Below are positions 58,250 through 64,000 of a stretch of 64,000 bases of DNA, piece by piece (within the stretch, counting starts at the first letter, position 1; the number at the start of each line of letters is the position of its first letter). Both the position numbers and the translations under genes were made by a program. Where the stretch lies: positions 186,001-250,000 of the forward strand of contig NZ_JALDAX010000006.1 in assembly GCF_022698145.1 (NCBI RefSeq), written 5' to 3'. This stretch comes from Streptomyces spinosisporus (GTDB lineage: Bacteria; Actinomycetota; Actinomycetes; Streptomycetales; Streptomycetaceae). The notes beneath the pieces were generated by a model, which worked only from the letters and a program-made list of their open reading frames with translations, made no database searches and was not told where the DNA came from.

Positions 58250-61200
58250 CTACTGGTACCGGATGCTCACCGCACTGTGGATGCTGTGCGACGGCAAGGT
58301 GATGCGGAGGGTGTGCGTGGTGGTGTCGTAGTGCCAGGCGGAGGCCGTCAACTTGCGGTCGCCGGCGTGTACTTGCTTCGGAGCCTGATCCACGCCGAGG
58401 AAGGAGACCGTCCAGGTGCGGCGGTTGACCTGTCCCCGGAAGGATCCCTTGGTGGGTGCGATCTGCAGCAGGTGTGTGTCCTTGTGTTCGGTGTAGCGGA
58501 TGCGGGTGGTGGCCGTACGGCCGGAGGTGTGGGAGCTGACGCCGTCGTCCTCGTAGAGGGAGAAGGTGCCGGAGGCTCCCGGGGCCACCGTGACGGTGAC
58601 CTTGTCGAGGGGGCTCTTCGCGTCACTGGCCACATTGTCGGATCGCGTGGTGACGATGCCGCCCGCTCGGACGAAGACCGGCATGGTGTCCAGTGTGGTG
58701 GTGACGTCGTGCGTGGCGCCGCCGGCGGGGGCGGTGTAGGTGCGGCCGGTGAAGTAGTCCGTCCACTGGCCCGGCGGGAACCACACCGACGTGGTGGCGC
58801 TGGTACCGGGCTCGGTGACCGGGGCGACCAGCATGTCGGGGCCGTAGAGGTACTCGTCGTCCGCCTTGGTGTAGGCGGCCTCCTCCTCCGGATACTGCAG
58901 GTACAGCGGCCGGACGATGGGTGTACCGGTCGTGTTGGCCTGCTGCGCCAGCGTGTAGGTGTACGGCACGAGCGCCTCGCGCAGCCGGAGGAACTTCTCG
59001 GCGGACTTCTGCGCGTCGGCGCCGTACTGCCACGGCAGCCGGTCGCTGTGGTTGCTGTGCAGCCGGTCGATGGGCTGGAAGGTGCCGAGCTGCACCCAGC
59101 GGGCGTACAGGTCGTCGGGCAGCTTGGTGGTGCGGTGGGTCTGCCCGCCGGAGGTGTACGTCTCCGCGCCCGGGATGCCGTATCCGTCGTTGTGGCCGCC
59201 GATGTCATGGCTGACGTTGGACAGGCCGGTGGCGGCGGACTCCCCCGGCGTGTAGCCGATCTCGGCGTGCAGCGTGCCCCAGTTGGAGGTCGTGTCGCCG
59301 GAGAAGTGGAGGGTGCTGCGCTTGTCGGCCCACGGGCCGGTGGGCAGCCCCACGCCGCCGCTGTAGCCGCCGGCCTGCAGGGATCCGTAGGCGCGGGACA
59401 GGACGAAGGCGCGGTCGCTGGTCTCGGAGGTGAGCTCGGCGTACTTCTGGTTGATCCACGCGTCCGGGGTGACGCCCGCCTGCGAGGAGCGGGAGGCGTC
59501 GCAGCACCAGTCGAGCCACCAGAAGTCGTTGCCGGCCGCGTCCATCGGACGGTGCAGGTCGAGGTAGGCCTTGAGCTGGTCGGGGTCGCCGAAGTCGAAG
59601 GTGTAGCAGTCCGAGCCCGCGCCTCCCGCGCAACCGCCCTTGCGCAGCTTGCCCTTGGCCGTGCTCTGGGCCTTGGCGAACTGCGGGTCGGTGCCGAGGA
59701 TGCTCGGATGCACGTTCAGGGTGTTGTGCAAGCCCTGGCTGGTGGACCAGTCGAAGAAGGCCTTGGGGTCGGGGAACTTGGCCGGGTCGAAGTTCCAGCC
59801 GCTCCAGGTGTTGGGCGACTTGAAGTCGGTGTCCGTGACGAGTACGTCCAGGGGTACGTCCGCGGCGCGGAACGCGGGCAGGATCGTGTTCTCGTAGTCG
59901 CTCGCGGTGCGGTCGATGTACTCGGAGTACCAGACGCCGTAGGCCCAGCGGGGCAGCAGCTGGGAGGGTCCGGTCAGGGTGGAGAGGTCGGACAGGCCCT
60001 GCTGGTAGTCGTGTCCGAAGCCGAAGAGGTAGCCGTCCTGGTAGGGCTTGCCGTCGTGTGAGGGGCGTGCCGTGGCCTTCTTGGCGGCGGAGTCGTAGAT
60101 GGCGGAGGCGGTGTCGTCGAGCAGGTACCAGCCGTCGCGGTGCAGCAGACCGGGTGTGGTCCAGGGCGTGGGGTCGTTGTCGCCGTTGAGTCCGTCGAGG
60201 CTGCGGCGGTAGCCGCCCAGGGCGAGGTGGGGTGCGGGGGCGGGATCGCCCTCGCGGCCGAGCGCCAGGGTGTCGACGTTGACGTGACAGCTGCCGGCCT
60301 CCGGGCAGTTCAGGGTGACCTGGTCGGTGCCCGCCTTCAACTGGACGGGTATGGAGGCCGATTGCCAGGTGTCCCAGTTGTCCGTGGCCGGGAGCGTGAG
60401 GGTGCGGGAGGCCCCGCTGCCGGTGGCGACCTCGACCGTCCGCGGCTGGTGCAGGCCGTCGCTGCCGGTGCCGTTGGCGTAGCGCAGGTTCAGCAGGTAG
60501 GTGCCGTCGGCGGGTATGCCGGTGATCCGGTCCGAGACGCTGGAGCCCTGGTTGAGTTCGGCGGTGAAGCCGTAGCCGGCGTGGTTCTTGTGGTCGGTGG
60601 CGATGGTCGCGGAGCCGGACAGGAGGGCGTCCTCGGCCTCGCAACTGGTGCCGAAACGGCAGCCGTTGACCGTGCTCTTGGCCCGGGAGGGGTAGTCGGC
60701 GCCGGAGTTGAGCAGCGCGAGGCTGTCGATGTTGACCTGGCCGGAGTCGCCGGCGGCGCGGTCCAGCCTGACGGTGTGCGGACCGGCGCCGAGGGTCAGC
60801 GGCAGCCGGGCCACGCCCCAGGTGTCCCAGTCGGCCGTCGCGGGAAGCGTGAACGTCTTGTCGGCGCCGCCGTCGACGTCGAGGCTGAGGGTGCGCGCCT
60901 CGTGCTTGCCGTCGGCGCCGACGGCGTTGGCGTAGCGCACCGCGAGATCATAGGTGCCGGCGGACGTCGTCCGGACGTCGGCGGCAAGGGAGTTGTTGTC
61001 GACCTCGAAGCCGGCGAGGAAGCCCTTCCCGGTGAACCCGCCGTGGTCCGTGGCCAGACCGGGTCCGTCGTAACGCTGGTCCTCCGCCTCGCACAGGGCG
61101 CCGACGGCGCAGACGTCGTGCTGCCAGGGCGCGGCGAGCACCGGCGTCTGCCCCGCCTTGAGGGAGGTCGTCAGATTGTCGGCGTCGAAGGGCCCCGAGC

Positions 61201-61534
61201 CCACGCGGTAGCGCAGGGTCATGGCGCTGGTGGTGATGGTCAGGACGCCGTCGTCGACCGACGAGGTGTAGTGGGGCGGTGTGAAGGAGTCCCGGCCGAC
61301 CGCGTTGAAGGTGGGCCGGTCCTCGAAGTGCCCGTCCCCGGCGTATTCGGTCCGGATCAACGTCGGTGACAGGACCTCGAACCGGGCGTCCTCGACGGTC
61401 ACGGTGGCGGGGTGGGGCCGCTGGTGTGCGGTGCCCGCCGTCGCGACGCCCGGGTCCGCCAGGCTCAGCCCCATCACCGCACCGACCGCGACGACAGCCG
61501 CCGTTCGGCGGGATCTGGACGAGAAAGGTCTCAC
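58250..61534 (-). CDS. Secreted GH31 glycosidase with two CBM35-like domains
   Basis: 1,094 aa from the GTG at 61534, which overlaps the permease stop (GTGA) with GGAGAG upstream; an ATG at 61561 is also in frame. A signal peptide (RTAAVVAVGAVMGLSLADPG) is followed by a GH31 N-terminal domain (VTVEDARFEVLSPTLIRTEY) interrupted by two CBM35-like inserts, each starting CEAED. In the TIM barrel the nucleophile is Asp675 in FWWLDWCCD and the acid/base Asp747 in FSGDTTSNWG. Retaining alpha-glucosidase/xylosidase-type enzyme; exact specificity unknown. Coupled to the sugar ABC genes, so its product sugars are probably the transported ones. Confidence 0.9.
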   Translation of the reverse strand: MRPFSSRSRRTAAVVAVGAVMGLSLADPGVATAGTAHQRPHPATVTVEDARFEVLSPTLIRTEYAGDGHFEDRPTFNAVGRDSFTPPHYTSSVDDGVLTITTSAMTLRYRVGSGPFDADNLTTSLKAGQTPVLAAPWQHDVCAVGALCEAEDQRYDGPGLATDHGGFTGKGFLAGFEVDNNSLAADVRTTSAGTYDLAVRYANAVGADGKHEARTLSLDVDGGADKTFTLPATADWDTWGVARLPLTLGAGPHTVRLDRAAGDSGQVNIDSLALLNSGADYPSRAKSTVNGCRFGTSCEAEDALLSGSATIATDHKNHAGYGFTAELNQGSSVSDRITGIPADGTYLLNLRYANGTGSDGLHQPRTVEVATGSGASRTLTLPATDNWDTWQSASIPVQLKAGTDQVTLNCPEAGSCHVNVDTLALGREGDPAPAPHLALGGYRRSLDGLNGDNDPTPWTTPGLLHRDGWYLLDDTASAIYDSAAKKATARPSHDGKPYQDGYLFGFGHDYQQGLSDLSTLTGPSQLLPRWAYGVWYSEYIDRTASDYENTILPAFRAADVPLDVLVTDTDFKSPNTWSGWNFDPAKFPDPKAFFDWSTSQGLHNTLNVHPSILGTDPQFAKAQSTAKGKLRKGGCAGGAGSDCYTFDFGDPDQLKAYLDLHRPMDAAGNDFWWLDWCCDASRSSQAGVTPDAWINQKYAELTSETSDRAFVLSRAYGSLQAGGYSGGVGLPTGPWADKRSTLHFSGDTTSNWGTLHAEIGYTPGESAATGLSNVSHDIGGHNDGYGIPGAETYTSGGQTHRTTKLPDDLYARWVQLGTFQPIDRLHSNHSDRLPWQYGADAQKSAEKFLRLREALVPYTYTLAQQANTTGTPIVRPLYLQYPEEEAAYTKADDEYLYGPDMLVAPVTEPGTSATTSVWFPPGQWTDYFTGRTYTAPAGGATHDVTTTLDTMPVFVRAGGIVTTRSDNVASDAKSPLDKVTVTVAPGASGTFSLYEDDGVSSHTSGRTATTRIRYTEHKDTHLLQIAPTKGSFRGQVNRRTWTVSFLGVDQAPKQVHAGDRKLTASAWHYDTTTHTLRITLPSHSIHSAVSIRYQ

Positions 61535-62562
61535 AGCACTCTCCGTCTCCGGCCCAGCCATGTCTGGGCAATGACCACCAAGGCCAAGAACGCCCCGCTG
61601 ACGACCTGTTGATAGGCCGAGTCGAGCGAGCCGATCTGGTTGATCACATTCTGGATGACCTTCAGCAGCAGCACTCCGACGAGGGAGCCGCTGATGAAGC
61701 CGAAACCGCCGCTGAGCAGCGTGCCGCCGATGACGACGGCGGAGATCGCCTCCAGTTCCATACCGCTGCCGAGGATCGTCACGCCGGACACCAGCCAGGC
61801 CGCGTTGAGCGCGCCGGCGAGTCCGGCGCACAGGCCCGAGAGCGTGTAGACGGAGATCTTCGTACGGGCCACGGGGGCGCCCATCAGGGCTCCCGCGTCC
61901 TCGTTGCCGCCGACGGCGTAGACGTACTGTCCGAACCGGGTGCCGCGCAGCACGACGGCGCCGAGCACGAACAGCGCCATGGTGATCCACACCGGCACAC
62001 CGATGCCGAGCAGTGAGCCCTGCCCGAGGGTGGCGAAGAAGGAGTCCTTGTCGACGAGGTAGGTCTTCGAGCCCTCGTCGGTGATGGCCAGCAGGATGCC
62101 GCGGGCGCCCAGCATCGCCGCGAGGGTGACGATGAACGGCGCCAGCCGGACGCGTGCGATGAGCAGCCCGTTGACCAGGCCGATCAGCCCGCACACGGCC
62201 AGCGGCAGCAACAGGGCCACCGCGGTGCCGTACTGCGAGCCCCAGGCCGCGAGGACACCGCCGAGGGCGAACAGCGAGCCGACCGACAGGTCGATGCCGC
62301 CGGTGACGATCACGAAAGTCATGCCGAGGGCGACCACGGCGAGGAACGCCGAGGACAGCGCCATGTTCTCGAGGTTGTCGCCGGTCAGGAAGGTGTCGAA
62401 GCTCAGCGACGCCACGGCCATGGCGATCACGAGGGTGACCAGGGCGCCGTGTTGCTGTGCGAGCGCGCTCAGCCGCTCGGAGCGGTTGGTGCGCCCGGCG
62501 TCGTCGTCCTTGGGGCTCGCGGTGTCCGCCGGCATGCCGGCCTCTTCGGTCTGCGTGGTCAT
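61531..62562 (-). CDS. Sugar ABC transporter permease (RbsC-like)
   Basis: 343 aa from the ATG at 62562, overlapping the upstream permease stop as ATGA. Ten or so hydrophobic segments. Family motifs are VIVTGGIDLSVGSLFALGG, NGLLIARVRLAPFIVTLA and ISAVVIGGTLLSGGFGFISG. Forms a heterodimer with the next permease for uptake of a pentose/hexose. The binding-protein gene is probably outside the window. Confidence 0.93.
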   Translation of the reverse strand: MTTQTEEAGMPADTASPKDDDAGRTNRSERLSALAQQHGALVTLVIAMAVASLSFDTFLTGDNLENMALSSAFLAVVALGMTFVIVTGGIDLSVGSLFALGGVLAAWGSQYGTAVALLLPLAVCGLIGLVNGLLIARVRLAPFIVTLAAMLGARGILLAITDEGSKTYLVDKDSFFATLGQGSLLGIGVPVWITMALFVLGAVVLRGTRFGQYVYAVGGNEDAGALMGAPVARTKISVYTLSGLCAGLAGALNAAWLVSGVTILGSGMELEAISAVVIGGTLLSGGFGFISGSLVGVLLLKVIQNVINQIGSLDSAYQQVVSGAFLALVVIAQTWLGRRRRVL

Positions 62563-63521
62563 CGCCTGCCTCGTTCCCGGGCCGCGTAGACGGCGAGGAC
62601 GATCACCACGGCCTGGGCGATCTGGGTCCACGACGGCGGCAGATCGTGCTTGATGAGCGTGGTCGTGAGCAGCTGGATGAGCACGGCGCCCGCGACGGTG
62701 CCACCGATGCGCACCCGCCCGCCGCTGAGCGGGGTGCCGCCGACGACGACGGCGGTGATGGCGGAGAGCTCCATCAGGTTGCCCAGCGAGGTGGGGTCGC
62801 TGGCGGTGAGGCGGGCGGTGGCGAGTACGCCCGCGATCGCGGCGAGGGCGCCGGAGCAGACGTAGACCACGATCAGGACCCGGCGCACCGGGAGTCCGGC
62901 GAGCCGGGCCGCCGGGCGGCTGTCGCCGATGGCCAGGACCTGCCGGCCGAAGGTGGTGCGGCGCATCACGAAGGCCACGAGCACGGCGAGCACCGCCGCG
63001 ATGAGGACCAGGTACGGCACACCGAGGACGTCGCCGGACCCGAGGGATGCCAGGCCGGGGTCGCGGACGTCCTTGAGCTGGGGCAGCAGGACGAGGGCCA
63101 GTCCGCGTCCGGCGACCATCAGGGCGAGAGTGGCGACGATGGGCTGGACGCCGACGAAGGCGATGAGGGCGCCGTTGGCGACGCCGACCACGATGCCTCC
63201 GATCACCGCGGTCAGGGCCGCGATCCAGGGGCCGTAGCCGAGGTAGAGCGAGAGCAGGGAGGTGGACAGGGCCATCACCGAGCCGACCGACAGGTCGACG
63301 CCCTCGGTGCCGATCGCCAGGGCCATGCCGAGCGCGACGATCAGGACGGGGGCGACCTGGACGGCCTGGGTGCGGAAGTTCTCCGCGGAGGCGAAGTGCG
63401 GGGTGAAGGCGAAGTTGAAGAGCAGCAGCACCAGGACGCCGGCGTAGACGCCGTAGTCCTGGAGCAGGCGCAGGAGCCGGTCGCGGTCCAACGAGCCGCG
63501 CGACAGGGCGAGTTCAGTCAT
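62559..63521 (-). CDS. Sugar ABC transporter permease (RbsC-like)
   Basis: 320 aa. Motifs as above: AIGTEGVDLSVGSVMALST, NGALIAFVGVQPIVATLALM and ITAVVVGGTPLSGGRVRIGG. ATG at 63521 overlaps the ATPase stop by 8 bases (ATGACTGA). Shorter N-terminus than its partner. Two distinct permeases with one ATPase is the usual layout of ribose/galactofuranose-type importers (compare YtfRTQ-YjfF). Confidence 0.93.
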   Translation of the reverse strand: MTELALSRGSLDRDRLLRLLQDYGVYAGVLVLLLFNFAFTPHFASAENFRTQAVQVAPVLIVALGMALAIGTEGVDLSVGSVMALSTSLLSLYLGYGPWIAALTAVIGGIVVGVANGALIAFVGVQPIVATLALMVAGRGLALVLLPQLKDVRDPGLASLGSGDVLGVPYLVLIAAVLAVLVAFVMRRTTFGRQVLAIGDSRPAARLAGLPVRRVLIVVYVCSGALAAIAGVLATARLTASDPTSLGNLMELSAITAVVVGGTPLSGGRVRIGGTVAGAVLIQLLTTTLIKHDLPPSWTQIAQAVVIVLAVYAARERGRR

Positions 63522-64000
63522 CGCTCCCTCCAGCGGGTACGGCCGCGATGGCGCGCATCAGGGCGTCTTCGGTGACGGCGTCGCCGGTCAGTTCGCGCAC
63601 GACGACACCGTCCTTGAGGACCACCACGCGGTCGCTGCCCTCGATCAGCTCCTCGGTGTCGGAGGAGATCAGCAGCACGGCCAGACCGTCGTCGGCGAGT
63701 TCGTCGATGAGGGCCTGCACCTCCGCCTTGGCGCCGACGTCGATGCCGCGGGTCGGCTCGTCGAGCAGCAGCACCTTGGGGTGCAGGGCGAGCCAGCGGG
63801 CCAGCAGGACCTTCTGCTGGTTGCCGCCGGAGAGTTCGCCGACCTTCTGGTGCGGTCCTGCGGCCTTGATGCGCAGCCGCTTCATGAAGGTCTCCACGAT
63901 GCGGTCGACGCGGGTGTCGTCGACGAGGCCGAAGCGGGACAGCGCGGGCAGGGCGGCGAGCGCGATGTTCTCGCGCACGGACAGTCCGGGCACGATGCCC
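63514..64000 (-). CDS. Sugar ABC transporter ATP-binding protein, C-terminal part
   Basis: The last ~160 residues of a two-domain RbsA/MglA-type ATPase; the 5' part lies beyond base 64000. Visible are the second-domain signature ELSGGNQQKVLLARWL, Walker B VLLLDEPTRGIDVGAKAE and the switch region LISSDTEELIEGSDR. The first domain and both Walker A motifs are outside the window. Upstream end of an operon that continues to the GH31 gene. Confidence 0.92.
   Translation of the reverse strand, partial: GIVPGLSVRENIALAALPALSRFGLVDDTRVDRIVETFMKRLRIKAAGPHQKVGELSGGNQQKVLLARWLALHPKVLLLDEPTRGIDVGAKAEVQALIDELADDGLAVLLISSDTEELIEGSDRVVVLKDGVVVRELTGDAVTEDALMRAIAAVPAGGSDD

Noticed and set aside
58190..60061. 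623-codon plus-strand open frame
   Set aside because: Antisense to the GH31 catalytic domain and rich in Val/Gly/Ala/Arg only.
61534..62194. N-terminal extension of the GH31 frame
   Set aside because: Overlaps the permease gene; the GTG at 61534 forms a GTGA coupling and begins a normal signal peptide.
1..64000. CRISPR arrays, tRNA/rRNA genes, transposases
   Set aside because: No regularly spaced repeats, no tRNA-like cloverleaf with CCA-adjacent pattern and no transposase or integrase motif were noticed in any frame.

Overview
The window is very GC-rich with strong G/C third-position codon bias. Its gene families (many Streptomyces-type DUFs, Sec-secreted multidomain carbohydrases, DHA2 drug exporters, divergent regulator/target pairs) point to a Streptomyces or close relative. 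It looks like a chromosomal accessory region rich in secreted enzymes. I see no rRNA, tRNA, CRISPR, integrase or transposase.

Left part (1-11.7 kb): a cut gene and an unrecognised protein, then a four-gene molybdenum hydroxylase operon read leftward (2Fe-2S subunit, FAD/4Fe-4S subunit, Mo subunit, XdhC chaperone). It has the order of the E. coli paoABCD aldehyde oxidoreductase operon. A divergent TetR gene faces it across two nearly identical 14-bp palindromes. An SDR dehydrogenase and two tandem DUF4139 proteins follow.

11.8-27.7 kb: a 1,424-residue secreted GH87-type alpha-1,3-glucanase with three discoidin-like, two FN3, CARDB-like and CBM35-like modules. Next come a PLP-dependent D-cysteine desulfhydrase family gene with a duplicated 3' end, two MFS transporters, a secretory lipase ending in a long perfect hairpin, a flavin-type PPOX protein, DUF5133, an alpha/beta hydrolase, a RidA-like protein, a tiny secreted Gly/Trp/Asp-rich peptide, a LUD-domain protein and a DUF6745 pair.

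27.9-33.6 kb: the most unusual locus. It is a tight one-strand operon of the uncharacterised STM4015-STM4014-STM4013-STM4012-STM4011 families: an LRR-like protein, an ATP-grasp-like protein, an alkaline-phosphatase/sulfatase-superfamily hydrolase, a HemN-like radical SAM enzyme and a second radical SAM enzyme. Here STM4014 and STM4013 lie in one open frame, joined by four in-frame 24-bp repeats.

33.6-46 kb: an L,D-transpeptidase lipoprotein, a secreted Ig-like protein, several divergent regulator/target pairs (MarR/MFS, LysR/PhzF) with visible inverted-repeat operators, a GPP34 protein, a NarL-type two-component system and a two-domain glyoxalase.

46-64 kb: glycan degradation. Two secreted GH76 alpha-mannanases flank a secreted GH2 enzyme behind a perfect CebR/LacI-like palindrome. 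After secreted beta-propeller-like proteins, a DUF4142 protein, a membrane protein and a MarR regulator sharing TTGCA-type palindromes, and a nucleotidyltransferase-like gene, a translationally coupled operon encodes a sugar ABC transporter (ATPase cut by the window edge, two permeases) and a secreted GH31 glycosidase with two CBM35-like domains. The likely logic is extracellular release of sugars (mannan, alpha-glucan or similar) followed by ABC uptake.
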